Assembly (NCBI RefSeq): GCF_014205835.1
Contig: NZ_JACHCQ010000009.1
Location: forward strand, 86,248 to 150,247
Source: Pedobacter sp. AK013
GTDB lineage: Bacteria; Bacteroidota; Bacteroidia; Sphingobacteriales; Sphingobacteriaceae
DNA length: 64,000 nucleotides
Reading direction: 5' to 3'
Made by a program: the position numbers and the translations under genes. Every line of letters begins with the position of its first letter. The first letter of the stretch is position 1. Under the pieces are notes generated by a model. That model did not search any database. It was not told the origin of the DNA and saw only the letters and a list, made by a program, of their open reading frames with translations. Positions 1 through 9,039 of the stretch are shown here, one piece after another.

Positions 1-159
1 AGCAACCGGATGGGCAAAATCTGGATAATCAACAGAATTTTCTGAGTGAGTACCAAAATCTTTTACTTCGTAATCCTGTAAAAAATCTTTTAATATTTCT
101 TTGTATTCAAACCCAGCGTGATCCGCTCCAATAGCAATTTTAATTTTTGTATCAGACAT
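1..159 (-). CDS. rpiB: Ribose-5-phosphate isomerase B, N-terminal part (gene cut by window edge)
   Basis: Interconverts ribose-5-phosphate and ribulose-5-phosphate in the cytosolic non-oxidative pentose phosphate pathway. Only the first 53 codons are inside the window; the rest runs off the left edge. The translated N-terminus contains GADHAGFEYK near residue 11, the signature at the start of RpiB/LacA/LacB proteins, and a later VDYPDFAHPVA stretch that is also family-typical. The start is an ATG at position 159. It follows tatC by 45 bp on the same strand, so it probably belongs to the same transcription run. Identification is firm for the family; RpiB rather than a LacAB-type isomerase is inferred from the absence of lactose genes nearby. 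Confidence 0.9.
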   Translation of the reverse strand, partial: MSDTKIKIAIGADHAGFEYKEILKDFLQDYEVKDFGTHSENSVDYPDFAHPVA

Positions 160-204
160 TGTCAAATTTATAGAGAATTATAAAATGTATTCGTAATGTT
201 TTTG

Positions 205-1086
205 TTAGTTAGCGTAGAAAGCAGCCTCAGCTTTTTTCTTCTTTTTTTCTATATAGGCTGATACAAAAATGCTCAGCTCATAAAGCAAGAACAATGGCGT
301 AGCTACTGTTAGCATTGTTAAGATATCAGGTGTTGGTGTTACAATTGCCGCTATAATTAAAATAATTACGGTTGCATACCTTCTGCTCTGTCTCATCAGT
401 TTCGGGGTCATTAATCCGAGTTTTGATAAGATGAAAATAATAATCGGAAGTTCGAAAATTATGCCTGTGCCTAAAGTTAATGTGGCAACTGAAGATACAT
501 ATGAATCAATTGTAAATGTGTTTTTAATCTCGGCACTAACTGTGTAACCTGTTAAAAAGTTAATAGATAAAGCACAAACAATAAAATAACCGAATAGGAT
601 ACCTATAATAAATAAAACAGAGGCAGAAAATACAAATCCACTTGCCGATTTACGCTCATTTTCATGCAGGGCTGGTTTAACGAAACGCCAGATCTCCCAC
701 AATAAATAAGGAAAACCAACCACAATACCGCACATTACGCAAACATTTAACTGTAGGTTAAACTGGCCAGCCATCTCGGTGTTGATGATTTCGCCATTGA
801 TTTTGGTAATACACATGTCTTTGCCCAGTGATGGAAAGTGTTCTACAAGTTTACACATCATACGATATGTCCAGAAATCTGGTTTTTTCGGGCCAAAAAT
901 TATTTTATCCAGAATCTCCTCATTGAAGTAAAAAGCGATACCCGTAAAAACGGCAATGGCAATTACGGCTCTGATTAAATGTTTACGGAGAACATCCAGA
1001 TGATCGAAAAAAGACATTTCTGCCTCTAAAGTGGTGCTCCTTTGCCCGATAGCTTTTGTAAGTGAAGTTTTTTTAGTGTCGCTCAT
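205..1086 (-). CDS. tatC: Twin-arginine translocase subunit TatC
   Basis: Inner-membrane core of the Tat pathway, which recognises twin-arginine signal peptides and exports folded proteins with TatA. The 293-aa product has the six-helix TatC pattern: a cytoplasmic N-terminus with SFFDHLDVLRKHL (the HLxELRxRL-like motif, around residues 25-37) before helix 1, then hydrophobic helices near 38-55, 115-135, 150-175, 195-220 and two near the C-terminus. It is longer than the usual ~250 residues, mainly because of a charged loop between helices 1 and 2 (about residues 57-105), common in Bacteroidota TatC. A Lys-rich tail follows the last helix. It lies 70 bp after accC. No tatA is visible in this window, so the partner gene must be elsewhere. 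Confidence 0.95.
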   Translation of the reverse strand: MSDTKKTSLTKAIGQRSTTLEAEMSFFDHLDVLRKHLIRAVIAIAVFTGIAFYFNEEILDKIIFGPKKPDFWTYRMMCKLVEHFPSLGKDMCITKINGEIINTEMAGQFNLQLNVCVMCGIVVGFPYLLWEIWRFVKPALHENERKSASGFVFSASVLFIIGILFGYFIVCALSINFLTGYTVSAEIKNTFTIDSYVSSVATLTLGTGIIFELPIIIFILSKLGLMTPKLMRQSRRYATVIILIIAAIVTPTPDILTMLTVATPLFLLYELSIFVSAYIEKKKKKAEAAFYAN

Positions 1087-1156
1087 GTTGAAAACAAAAA
1101 TACCATTCTATTTGAATAGAATGGTATTTACGTGTTAAATATAGAAATAGTTTATA

Positions 1157-2497
1157 TTATTCCGAAAATTCAAATGTTTCCATAAATTTAGTAGTGAAGT
1201 TTCCAGCCCTGAAGTTAGGATCTTTCATCAATTGTAAATGGAAAGGAATAGTGGTTTTAATACCTTCAATTACGAATTCGCTCAACGCACGTTCCATCGT
1301 ACAGATGGCTTCTTCGCGTGTCTGCGCTACACAGATCAACTTAGCGATCATTGAATCGTAGTTAGAAGGAATCGAATATCCTGCATACACATGCGTATCT
1401 ACACGAACACCATGGCCACCCGGAGAGTGGAAATTAGTGATTTTACCTGGAGAAGGACGGAAGTTATTTGCCGGATCTTCTGCATTGATGCGGCACTCAA
1501 TAGCATGCATCTCAGGTGTATAGTTTTTACCTGAAATCGGGATTCCGGCAGCCACTTTAATCTGTTCTTTTATTAAATCGAAATTGATCACCTCTTCGGT
1601 AACCGGGTGCTCTACCTGGATACGGGTATTCATTTCCATAAAGTAGAAGTTACGGTGTTTATCAACCAAAAATTCGATAGTACCCGCTCCTTCATAATTT
1701 ACAGCCATTGCTCCTTTAATTGCTGCTTCACCCATTCTCTGGCGCAGTTCGTCAGTCATGAAAGGAGAAGGAGATTCTTCTACCAATTTCTGGTGACGGC
1801 GTTGAATAGAACAATCGCGTTCTGATAAGTGGCAGGCTTTGCCAAACTGATCTCCGATAATCTGGATTTCAATGTGGCGTGGATCTTCAATGTATTTTTC
1901 TAAATATAAGCCATCGTTACCAAATGCTGCGCCAGATTCCTGACGTGCACTATCCCAGGCATTTTCGAAATCTTCATCTTTCCAAACTACACGCATACCA
2001 CGTCCACCACCGCCGGCAGTAGCCTTTAAGATAACTGGGTAGCCCATTTCATTGGCAATTTTAATACCTTCTTTAACGCTGGTAAGTAAGCCCTCAGATC
2101 CTGGGATGGTTGGAACACCCGCAATTTTCATGGTCTCTTTTGCAGAAGCTTTATCGCCCATGCCATTAATCTGCTCTGGGGTAGCACCAATAAATTTGAT
2201 GTTATACTCTCGGCAAATGTTAGAAAACTTAGCATTTTCTGATAAGAAACCATAACCTGGGTGTATGGCATCGGCGTTAGTTAATTCTGCAGCCGAGATA
2301 ATATTTGGGATATTTAAATAAGAATCTTTACTAGGTGGGGGGCCAATACAAACAGCCTCATCAGCAAAACGTACGTGTAAACTCTCTCGATCTGCGGTAG
2401 AGTAAACAGCAACCGTTTTGATGCCCATTTCCTTACAGGTACGGATAATACGCAAAGCGATTTCACCCCTGTTGGCAATTAGTATTTTTTTAAACAT
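1157..2497 (-). CDS. accC: Acetyl-CoA carboxylase, biotin carboxylase subunit
   Basis: Carboxylates the biotin carried by AccB using bicarbonate and ATP, the first half-reaction making malonyl-CoA for fatty acid synthesis. The 446-aa length matches the E. coli enzyme closely. Visible are the N-terminal [14 protein letters not shown] motif, the ATP-grasp glycine-rich loop [14 protein letters not shown], the conserved [15 protein letters not shown] segment with substrate-binding residues, and the C-terminal biotin carboxylase domain. It sits 106 bp after accB on the same strand, with a small dispersed repeat in the gap, and is probably translated from the fabH-accB-accC transcript. Nothing is missing from the expected active site. 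Confidence 0.97.
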   Translation of the reverse strand: MFKKILIANRGEIALRIIRTCKEMGIKTVAVYSTADRESLHVRFADEAVCIGPPPSKDSYLNIPNIISAAELTNADAIHPGYGFLSENAKFSNICREYNIKFIGATPEQINGMGDKASAKETMKIAGVPTIPGSEGLLTSVKEGIKIANEMGYPVILKATAGGGGRGMRVVWKDEDFENAWDSARQESGAAFGNDGLYLEKYIEDPRHIEIQIIGDQFGKACHLSERDCSIQRRHQKLVEESPSPFMTDELRQRMGEAAIKGAMAVNYEGAGTIEFLVDKHRNFYFMEMNTRIQVEHPVTEEVINFDLIKEQIKVAAGIPISGKNYTPEMHAIECRINAEDPANNFRPSPGKITNFHSPGGHGVRVDTHVYAGYSIPSNYDSMIAKLICVAQTREEAICTMERALSEFVIEGIKTTIPFHLQLMKDPNFRAGNFTTKFMETFEFSE

Positions 2498-2531
2498 AAT
2501 TTTTTACGTTTCGTCTCTGTTTTAAAATAAT

Positions 2532-2597
2532 CGTCATGCTGAATTCATTTCAGCATCCATTTAAAAAGAAGACCCTGAAATAAATTCAGGGTGACGT
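2532..2597. repeat. Dispersed palindromic element (GTCATGCTGA class) between accB and accC
   Basis: The spacer begins CGTCATGCTGAATTCATTTC and ends CCCTGAAATAAATTCAGGG-TGACG. It contains two hairpins, GCTGAA...TTCAGC and CCCTGAA...TTCAGGG, joined by a purine-rich linker. A second copy in the opposite orientation is at about 11571-11634. It lies inside an operon without a T-run, so it is unlikely to be a full terminator; an effect on mRNA processing or stability is possible but only inferred. Confidence 0.7.
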
Positions 2598-2603
2598 CAA
2601 TCT

Positions 2604-3080
2604 TTAAATAGGTTCTACTAAAAATAACGGTTGGTCGTATTCTACGGGCGATGCATTATCAACCAATATTTTCACGATACGGCCTGAAACTTCACTTTCA
2701 ATCTCGTTGAAAAGTTTCATCGCCTCGATAATACAAACTACTTTACCTGTGCTAATCTCATCGCCAACATTAACAAACATTGGTTTTTCTGGACTAGCTG
2801 AACGATAGAAAGTACCGATCATTGGCGATTTAATTGTAATGTATTTTGAAGTGTCTTCTGCAACTGGTACAGCAGGTGTTGCTGCATTTGGAGCAGTAGG
2901 AGCTGTGGCAACAGGGGCAGCAGCCTGTACAAGCGGAGCCTGTGGTACGGTAGCATGCACAACTGTTGGTGCTTGGTTTGTTTTGATCGTGATTTTGAAA
3001 TTTTCTTGCTCAATAGCAACTTCATTTACTCCAGAACGAGAAACAAATTTAATCAGTTCCTGTATTTGTTTGATATCCAT
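2604..3080 (-). CDS. accB: Acetyl-CoA carboxylase biotin carboxyl carrier protein
   Basis: Carries biotin between the biotin carboxylase and carboxyltransferase of acetyl-CoA carboxylase. The 158-aa product has the N-terminal AccB domain (about 1-35), a flexible Ala/Pro/Val-rich linker (about 38-76) and the C-terminal biotinyl domain. The biotinylation motif is EAMKL, with the modified lysine at residue 122, the same spacing from the C-terminus as in E. coli (36 residues). It sits between fabH (158 bp upstream) and accC (106 bp downstream). The start ATG is preceded by an AT-rich stretch without a clear ribosome-binding site, as usual for the phylum. Confidence 0.97.
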   Translation of the reverse strand: MDIKQIQELIKFVSRSGVNEVAIEQENFKITIKTNQAPTVVHATVPQAPLVQAAAPVATAPTAPNAATPAVPVAEDTSKYITIKSPMIGTFYRSASPEKPMFVNVGDEISTGKVVCIIEAMKLFNEIESEVSGRIVKILVDNASPVEYDQPLFLVEPI

Positions 3081-3238
3081 TTTTTAGGCTTTTATGTAAA
3101 AAATAGTGTTTATTGAATTAACTAAGTTATACTTTTTTTGTTTTATTTTTCTTTGTAACCGCTTAAGGTTGATGGTTTAATGGCTATGATGCTTTATCGA
3201 GCAGCTGATTAACTCCCAATTCCAGGCGTTCAACTCAA

Positions 3239-4237
3239 TTACTCAGAGTCGTAAGCCCATTTAAGGTATACCGAACCCCAGGTAAAGCCGCCACCGAATG
3301 CAGCTAAAACGATGTTATCGCCTTTTTTCAGCCTGCTTTCCCACTCCCATAAACATAAAGGAATGGTTCCGTTGGTTGTATTTCCGTAACGTTCAATGTT
3401 GATCATTACCTTATCGGTTGTAACCCCCATGCGGTTTGCGGTGGCATCGATGATGCGTTTGTTGGCCTGGTGTGGTACCAACCATGCAACATCATCAGCG
3501 GTTAAGCTGTTGCGTTCCATAATTTCGGCAGCAACATCTGCCATATTGGTTACGGCAAATTTGAATACTGTTGGTCCTTCCTGGTGTGCAAAATGCTCTC
3601 TTGCATCAATGGTTTCGTGGGTTGCAGGTTTAACTGAACCACCAGCTTTCATTCCTAAGAAATCTCTTCCTGAACCATCTGTTCTTAAGATGGAATCCTG
3701 AATGCCAAAACCTTCTTCATTTGGTTCTAATAAGGCACAACCACAACCATCACCAAAAATGATACAGGTTGTACGGTCTTCGTAGTTGATAATCGACGAC
3801 ATTTTATCGCCGCCAACCACTAAAACTTTTTTATGCCTTCCTGCTTCAATGAATGATGCTCCTGTAGAAAGTCCGAAAATAAAGCCAGAACAAGCGGCCT
3901 GTAAATCGTAACCCCAGGCATTTGTAGCACCAATTTTATCAGCTAAAACGTTAGCAGTTGCAGGGAAAGTGAAATCTGGAGTAGTGGTGCAAAAGATAAT
4001 CAGTTCAATTTCTTTTGCATCAATTCCTCTCTTTTTAAGTAAACCGTTTACAGCATGAACAGCCATATCGGAAGTACCTAAACCTTCACCCTTTAAAATT
4101 CTACGTTCTTTAATTCCCGTTCTGCTGGTAATCCATTCATCCGAAGTATCAACCATGGTTTCTAACTCTGCGTTTGTAAGCACATAGTCGGGAACGTAAC
4201 CATTTACTGCTGTAATAGCAGCGTGAATTTTACTCAT
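3239..4237 (-). CDS. fabH: Beta-ketoacyl-ACP synthase III (operon copy)
   Basis: Starts fatty acid synthesis by condensing a short acyl-CoA with malonyl-ACP. The 332-aa thiolase-fold protein shows the complete Cys-His-Asn triad: the cysteine in [11 protein letters not shown] (near residue 113), histidine in VPHQANKRI and asparagine in [12 protein letters not shown]. The N-terminal [16 protein letters not shown] motif is also typical. It lies 18 bp after plsX and upstream of accB/accC, the classic plsX-fabH arrangement, so it is the housekeeping FabH. A second FabH-like gene at 12159-13205 is separate and diverged. Confidence 0.95.
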   Translation of the reverse strand: MSKIHAAITAVNGYVPDYVLTNAELETMVDTSDEWITSRTGIKERRILKGEGLGTSDMAVHAVNGLLKKRGIDAKEIELIIFCTTTPDFTFPATANVLADKIGATNAWGYDLQAACSGFIFGLSTGASFIEAGRHKKVLVVGGDKMSSIINYEDRTTCIIFGDGCGCALLEPNEEGFGIQDSILRTDGSGRDFLGMKAGGSVKPATHETIDAREHFAHQEGPTVFKFAVTNMADVAAEIMERNSLTADDVAWLVPHQANKRIIDATANRMGVTTDKVMINIERYGNTTNGTIPLCLWEWESRLKKGDNIVLAAFGGGFTWGSVYLKWAYDSE

Positions 4238-4255
4238 TTTAAGAATTTTAATAAA

Positions 4256-5194
4256 TTATTTAAATGCCATTCTAATTTTTTCTACCAATCCCGTAGTGAT
4301 CATTTCTCTGGATTGTAGAACCATATTTTTAACAGCTAGCGGACTTGAAATTCCATGTCCGATAACAACAGGGGCGTTAACACCTAGAACCGGGCTTCCA
4401 CCGTACTGCTCGTAATTAAAACGATCAAAGAACTCATCTTTAAGCCCCTTTTTGATGGTAAGCACGTAAAACGATTCTGCTAATTTTAGCATTACATTTC
4501 CGGTAAAACCATCGCACACAATTACATCGGCTTTATCGTTAAACAAATCTCTTCCTTCCACATTTCCAACAAAGTTGAAGAGGCTGGTTTCTTTCATTAA
4601 CGGGAAAGTAGCCATGCTTAGCATATTTCCTTTCTCATCTTCCTCACCAATATTCATCAGGGCAACTTTCGGATCGTTGATCTGCAAAAGATTTTCTGCA
4701 TATAAACTGCCTAAAACGCCAAATTGTAATAAAATATCGGGTTTACAGTCGGCATTTGCACCTACATCTAACAGTAAGCCAGTACCACCTTTAATTTTTG
4801 GAAGAATTGTACATAAACAAGGGCGGATAATGCCCGGAATGGTTTTAACGCTAAAGACTGCGCCAACCAACATGGCTCCAGAGTTACCAGCACTTGCGAA
4901 AGAATCGATTTTACCTTCTTTTAAAAGGTTGAAACCAACAGCTATGCTCGAGTTTGGTTTCTGAACGATTGCTTTGGTGGGATGTTCGCCCATACCAATA
5001 ACTTCATCAGTATGAACGTATTCAAAATGATCTGGATTAAAACCTTCTTCTGCAAGAATGGGTTTAATCTGTTCAGTATCGCCAATAAGAACTAAATGCT
5101 CTCCAGCGTTAAGCGATTGATGAGCAGCTATTGCTCCCAAAACAATTGCTTTGGGAGCATAGTCTCCGCCCATTATGTCGAGGCCTATTTTCAT
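4256..5194 (-). CDS. plsX: Phosphate acyltransferase PlsX
   Basis: Converts acyl-ACP to acyl-phosphate, the donor for PlsY in phosphatidic acid synthesis; acts at the inner face of the membrane. The 312-aa product begins MKIGLDIMGGDYAPKAIV, the standard PlsX N-terminus, and carries the family segments ASAGNSGAML, LDVGAN and DGFTGNVMLKLAE. It follows rpmF by 101 bp and precedes fabH by 18 bp, giving the conserved rpmF-plsX-fabH order. Length and motifs are normal. Confidence 0.96.
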   Translation of the reverse strand: MKIGLDIMGGDYAPKAIVLGAIAAHQSLNAGEHLVLIGDTEQIKPILAEEGFNPDHFEYVHTDEVIGMGEHPTKAIVQKPNSSIAVGFNLLKEGKIDSFASAGNSGAMLVGAVFSVKTIPGIIRPCLCTILPKIKGGTGLLLDVGANADCKPDILLQFGVLGSLYAENLLQINDPKVALMNIGEEDEKGNMLSMATFPLMKETSLFNFVGNVEGRDLFNDKADVIVCDGFTGNVMLKLAESFYVLTIKKGLKDEFFDRFNYEQYGGSPVLGVNAPVVIGHGISSPLAVKNMVLQSREMITTGLVEKIRMAFK

Positions 5195-5295
5195 AGAAAA
5201 AATCTGTTTGTGTTAAGTCAGGTGTAATCCTGAATTTTTCAGTTGACTAAGGTATGACTAAAGCCGCTGAAAACACAAACAATTTTTTAAGAAAA

Positions 5296-5487
5296 TTACC
5301 CTATCTGAGTATTTTCGATAACCAGTTTGCCGTTGTAGTATAAGTTACCATCAACGTTATAAGCACGGTGAGGTACGTGAATAGCACCTGTTGCCGAGCA
5401 TGTTGCTAAAGAAGGAGTAACAGCTTTATAGTGCGTTCTTCTTTTATTTTTTCTCTGTTTCGAGATTTTCCGTTTTGGATGTGCCAT
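5296..5487 (-). CDS. rpmF: 50S ribosomal protein L32 (zinc-free type)
   Basis: Component of the large ribosomal subunit. The 63-aa protein starts MAHPKRKISKQRKNKRRTH, the conserved basic N-terminus. The two CxxC knuckles that bind zinc in many L32 proteins are not present: only one Cys remains (near residue 30, in ATCSATG), and the second pair is replaced by YNVDGNLYYNGK, so this is a zinc-independent C-minus form. It lies 15 bp downstream of the DUF177 gene and upstream of plsX, the usual operon linking ribosome and lipid synthesis. Confidence 0.96.
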   Translation of the reverse strand: MAHPKRKISKQRKNKRRTHYKAVTPSLATCSATGAIHVPHRAYNVDGNLYYNGKLVIENTQIG

Positions 5488-5502
5488 TGGTGTATAATCT
5501 AA

Positions 5503-6033
5503 TTATTTTTTTAACTTATTAAGGGCTTCCCAACGTGGGTCGCTTGTTTGTTCATTTTCTTCAGCCTGCTTTTCAATCGATAACTGATTTAAACGATCAA
5601 TCATTTCCTGATCGCAATCTTTACCTGCCTGATCGCAGTTTTTGATATAAGGTACCGCTACGTTAATCATTTCGTATAAAGGACCAGATATATCAATCTC
5701 GGTATCTTTACGGCTTAGCGAAATAATTTCTTCATCATCGCTCTCCAGTTCATCTTCAGCAAATTTTACAATCTGCCTTTCATAAAGATTTATAGGCAAC
5801 GGAAACTCAGATAAACATTTGTCGCAATCTAAATTAACTGTACCTATAACTTTGAATTTTAGAAGCAACATGGTCTCTTGTTTCTCAAGTTCCAGGTCTA
5901 CTTTTAAATTCCCGCTTTTAATTAACGAATACTCAAATGCGTTAAAAAAGCGATCATCAAGCTCATAATCAAACTGATGAGTTCCCAATTTTAATCCGGT
6001 AAACGGTAATGAAAATTGTTTTAGTGGGTTCAA
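5503..6033 (-). CDS. yceD: DUF177/YceD family protein
   Basis: Member of the DUF177 (YceD) family that almost always precedes rpmF; plant and bacterial members are linked to 23S rRNA processing, but the biochemical role here is not shown. The 176-aa product has the central CDKC motif (near residue 92) and a later pair of Cys in NCDQAGKDCDQ, a possible metal site. The middle is strongly acidic (about 115-130). It is the first gene of the yceD-rpmF-plsX-fabH-accB-accC run; the upstream 130 bp contain the promoter region and an 11-bp inverted repeat belonging to the previous gene. Confidence 0.9.
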   Translation of the reverse strand: MNPLKQFSLPFTGLKLGTHQFDYELDDRFFNAFEYSLIKSGNLKVDLELEKQETMLLLKFKVIGTVNLDCDKCLSEFPLPINLYERQIVKFAEDELESDDEEIISLSRKDTEIDISGPLYEMINVAVPYIKNCDQAGKDCDQEMIDRLNQLSIEKQAEENEQTSDPRWEALNKLKK

Positions 6034-6125
6034 AGTACTGTAAAATTTTAGCCTGCAAATGTAGGGATAAAATAATTAGATTAAAAATGTTTTTTAAAAA
6101 TTGTTGATGTTAGCTCTTGATTTTT

Positions 6126-6158
6126 AGGCCATACAGATTTTTAAAACCTGTATGGCCT
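6126..6158. repeat. Stem-loop with perfect 11-bp arms
   Basis: AGGCCATACAG at 6126-6136 is an exact inverted repeat of CTGTATGGCCT at 6148-6158, with an 11-base AT-rich loop. It lies 8 bp past the stop codon of the sulfurtransferase gene (minus strand). The minus-strand transcript would not carry a clear U-run after it, so it is a likely 3' end stabiliser or a weak terminator rather than a textbook one. Confidence 0.6.
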
Positions 6159-6166
6159 GTATAAGA

Positions 6167-7006
6167 CTAGCTAGCCAACACCATTTCTTTATTATTCCTG
6201 CTCCATTCGCTCCACGAGCCAATATAAAGTTTAGGGATGGGCAAACCTGCATAATCCATAGCCAAAAGGGTATGGCAGGCTGTAATACCTGATCCACAAT
6301 GAACAATAACATTATCTGGCTTCACATGCGCCAGGGCTTCTACATATTTTTCTTTCAATGTTTCTGGAGCCAAGAAAGCGCCCGTAGCATCTAGATTTTC
6401 GGTATATGGAATATTTGCCGCTCCCGGAATATGACCTGCAATTAAATCGATAGGCTCGGTGAGGCCGGCAAAACGGTTGGCATCGCGCACATCAATCACC
6501 ATGTAATCGTCGGTTTTGGCAACTTTTTCCACTTCATCGATGTTAGATAACGGTAAGTTCCATGCAGTGATTTCGTATTTTTCAACAGATTTTGGTATTT
6601 CTACTTTATCTGTAGTTGGGAAGCCTGCTTTAACAGCCGCCTGAAAGCCTCCATCAATTACCTGTACTTTTTTATGGCCGATGGCTTTTAGCATCCACCA
6701 AAGCCTTGCAGCTGCGTTACCGCCGTTTTTATCGTCGTAAACAATCACATGGCTATCTTTAGTAATGCCGAGTTTCTGTAAAACAATTGAAAATTGCTCG
6801 AAAGTAGGCAAGGGATGCCTCCCGCCAATGGCAAAATCGCCAATGTTGGCTAAATCGTTATTTACATCGGCAAAGAGGGCTCCGGCCAGATGTTGCTCGT
6901 CGTATCTTGCTTTTGAGCCTGCACTAGCGTCGATAATTACGATTTCATCGTCTTGGTTTAACCAGGTTAATTCTGCGGGTTTTATAATTGGTGGTAGTTG
7001 TTCCAT
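6167..7006 (-). CDS. sseA: 3-Mercaptopyruvate sulfurtransferase (tandem rhodanese)
   Basis: Transfers sulfur from 3-mercaptopyruvate or thiosulfate to a thiol acceptor; cytosolic. The 279-aa protein is two rhodanese domains: an inactive N-terminal one (about 10-130, with DGGFQAAVKAG at its end) and a C-terminal catalytic one. The active loop is CGSGITACH, which matches the CGSGVTA loop of mercaptopyruvate sulfurtransferases rather than the CRxGxR loop of classical rhodaneses. An aspartate-rich VIDVRDANRF motif marks the second domain. It follows the small Cys-rich gene by 7 bp, so the two are probably cotranscribed. The exact donor is inferred from the loop. Confidence 0.88.
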   Translation of the reverse strand: MEQLPPIIKPAELTWLNQDDEIVIIDASAGSKARYDEQHLAGALFADVNNDLANIGDFAIGGRHPLPTFEQFSIVLQKLGITKDSHVIVYDDKNGGNAAARLWWMLKAIGHKKVQVIDGGFQAAVKAGFPTTDKVEIPKSVEKYEITAWNLPLSNIDEVEKVAKTDDYMVIDVRDANRFAGLTEPIDLIAGHIPGAANIPYTENLDATGAFLAPETLKEKYVEALAHVKPDNVIVHCGSGITACHTLLAMDYAGLPIPKLYIGSWSEWSRNNKEMVLAS

Positions 7007-7013
7007 TTGATTT

Positions 7014-7526
7014 TTATTCTCTTAATATCTTTTTTATCTGATTTTCTTCTGATTGGTCAGATAGCATGGTTCTGCTACACAGATTTGTCCAATAGGTATT
7101 AATGTCTTTTGATCTTCGCTCAAATTTGCTTGACCTAAATGTGGCGTCGTAATTGGTTGCATAAACAATATATTCGTTCCCTATGATAAAGTTAAAGCCG
7201 CAACTGGCGCCATTGTTCGGCGTGATTACGGTTACAGTATCAGACGTTGTTTTTCCTTTATAACGTTTATTTATCTTGATTTTTATCACTGCCATTAAAA
7301 GCCTTTGTGTCATCAAATAATTGATATTTGTGGTATCGCTTGTTTTAATGGTGCTCAGAGCGGACAGGTCGTGGGTTAAAACTTTTGAAATAACCTTGCC
7401 CTTAAATACGATCCGTGCATTGCTAATGGCTTCTTTTGTTGTAAGTTCATAACAAGAACAAGCAATTGCGGGGATGTTTATTAAGCATAAGAAGAGAATG
7501 ATTATTTTTTTCATTTCTTTAGTCAC
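7014..7526 (-). CDS. Small secreted Cys-rich protein, TIMP/NTR-like N-terminus
   Basis: Secreted protein of unknown role. A signal peptide occupies about residues 5-22 (KKIIILFLCLINIPAIA), with cleavage likely just before CSCYEL, so the mature protein would start with a CxC pair. That start, followed by a FKGKVISK segment and later Cys near NNGASCGF and NLCSR, resembles the netrin/TIMP (OB-fold) domain of secreted bacterial relatives; this is by eye and unverified. The true start may be the internal ATG at codon 5 (MKK). It overlaps the upstream MFS relic by 8 bp and is 7 bp before the sulfurtransferase gene. Confidence 0.7.
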   Translation of the reverse strand: MTKEMKKIIILFLCLINIPAIACSCYELTTKEAISNARIVFKGKVISKVLTHDLSALSTIKTSDTTNINYLMTQRLLMAVIKIKINKRYKGKTTSDTVTVITPNNGASCGFNFIIGNEYIVYATNYDATFRSSKFERRSKDINTYWTNLCSRTMLSDQSEENQIKKILRE

Positions 7527-7701
7527 TTTTTAACAATGCCAAAATACCCAAAATAGGTTCAACAGCCAAAACCATATAAAGATAATGCGAATTCATTTCC
7601 TTAGCTAACAGATTAATCACCTGGATGCTGATGATCGTAATGGCAAAACCAATGCAATTTATCATTGTTAACGCAGTTGCTTTCGAGTGCATATTTGGCA
7701 A
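7519..7701 (-). pseudogene. Relic of an MFS transporter, last two helices only
   Basis: The 60-residue frame holds two hydrophobic segments (INCIGFAITIISIQVINLL and HYLYMVLAVEPILGILALL) that look like the last two helices of a major facilitator transporter. The frame is open but starts at a TTG, with no full-length gene upstream: within about 45 bp it runs into a dispersed GTCATTTCGA repeat and then the 3' end of pdxA at 7877. It is therefore best read as the C-terminal stub of a deleted transporter gene, though a small two-helix membrane protein cannot be excluded. It overlaps the start of the next gene by 8 bp. Confidence 0.45.
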
Positions 7702-7745
7702 TGAAAAGAAGAAAATAAAGGAAAATTTACAGTTTGGATATACTT

Positions 7746-7779
7746 CCTCACAGATTTCTCCACTACGGTCGAAATGACG
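7746..7779. repeat. Dispersed GTCATTTCGA-class repeat, half element
   Basis: On the minus strand the sequence reads CGTCATTTCGACCGTAGTGG-AGAAATCTGTGAGG, the left half of an element whose complete form is at 34548-34653. It adjoins the MFS relic, and the open frame of the relic reads into it, suggesting that it marks an insertion or deletion junction. Confidence 0.7.
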
Positions 7780-7876
7780 ATTTTTCTTAGCGTTTAGTCT
7801 TTACACGCTGCCCTCGGACCTCTGACTTGCGGACTTCCGCCTTTTGGCTTTGGTCTTTCAGCTAACCTTTCACCTT

Positions 7877-8956
7877 TTAAGAAGCATCATCTTTAATATC
7901 AAACTGTGTTTCAACCACTTTCCCACCTGTACGTAACTGGTTGCCCAACATTTCTTCTTGCTCCCTGCGGTTTTTTACAATGTGGATAGCCGAAAACAAA
8001 GCTTCAGTAAATGAAGTCGGATCAGCTAAATCTTTACCTGCAATATCGTAACCTGTTCCATGATCCGGAGAGGTACGTACAAAGTTTAAACCAGCCGTAT
8101 AGTTTACGCCATTATGGAAAGCCAATGTTTTAAAAGGAATTAAACCCTGATCGTGGTACATCGCCAAAACCGCGTCAAACTGTTTGTAACTACCATTACC
8201 GAAAAAGCCATCGGCAGGGTATGGACCAAAACAAATAATGCCTTTATCATAAGCCTCCTGAATGGCTGGCGTAATAATTTCTGCTTCTTCAGTTCCCAAT
8301 AAACCATTATCGCTGGCGTGTGGATTTAGGCCCAGAACAGCAATTTTTGGTTTTTCGATCCAGAAGTCTTTTTTTAAACTTTCGTTAATCAGTTTTAATT
8401 TGCTGGTAATTTTTTCTTTGGTAATTGCTGTTGGAACGTCTTTCACAGGAATGTGACCTGTTACAACACCTACACGTAAATTTTCGCTGATCAAAAACAT
8501 CAGTACATCTTTACTTCCACTTTTTTCTTGCAGATACTCGGTATGGCCAGGAAAAGCAAAGGTTTCTGATTGAATGTTATGTTTGTTAATCGGAGCAGTA
8601 ACCAGGGCGTCGATATCGCCATTTACCAGGTCGGCGGTAGCACGCTCTAGTGATAAAAGTGCATACTTTCCTCCGGTTGCAGTAACCTGACCCAATTCGA
8701 TTTTTACATCTTCTTCCCAGCAGTTGATCATGTTTGCTCTTTTGGGCTGTGCCTGGTTAGCATGGCTAACTACATTAAAACTGAAATCACCCAGGTTATT
8801 CGCTTTTCTATGAAAAGATGAAACCTTGGTATGGCCATAAACAATTGGAGTGCAATAATTTAAAATCGCAGGATTAGATAATGTTTTAATGATTACCTCT
8901 AAACCTATGCCGTTTACGTCGCCTATACTGATGCCAATTTTAAGTTTATTGCTCAT
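7877..8956 (-). CDS. pdxA: 4-Hydroxythreonine-4-phosphate dehydrogenase
   Basis: Oxidises 4-phosphohydroxy-threonine in the DXP-dependent route to pyridoxal phosphate; cytosolic, NAD and divalent-metal dependent. The 359-aa product begins KIGISIGDVNGIGLEV and has the metal-binding histidines in the PGHTEYL region and in AMYHDQGLIPFK, the GLNPHASDNGLLG motif and the terminal TSPDHGTGYDIAGK motif, all standard for PdxA. It is divergently oriented from rsmA with 156 bp between them, the same pdxA-rsmA neighbourhood found in many bacteria. Confidence 0.96.
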   Translation of the reverse strand: MSNKLKIGISIGDVNGIGLEVIIKTLSNPAILNYCTPIVYGHTKVSSFHRKANNLGDFSFNVVSHANQAQPKRANMINCWEEDVKIELGQVTATGGKYALLSLERATADLVNGDIDALVTAPINKHNIQSETFAFPGHTEYLQEKSGSKDVLMFLISENLRVGVVTGHIPVKDVPTAITKEKITSKLKLINESLKKDFWIEKPKIAVLGLNPHASDNGLLGTEEAEIITPAIQEAYDKGIICFGPYPADGFFGNGSYKQFDAVLAMYHDQGLIPFKTLAFHNGVNYTAGLNFVRTSPDHGTGYDIAGKDLADPTSFTEALFSAIHIVKNRREQEEMLGNQLRTGGKVVETQFDIKDDAS

Positions 8957-9039
8957 AATTACCTGAAAATTTTAGCGCAAATTACTGATTTTCGTTTAAA
9001 CCCTTTAAAAAAAATGAAACCGCAAAGCATTCAAAGTGA

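Noticed and set aside
6126..6158. Rho-independent terminator of the sulfurtransferase gene
   Set aside because: The stem is perfect, but no U-run follows on the minus strand; recorded as a stem-loop instead.
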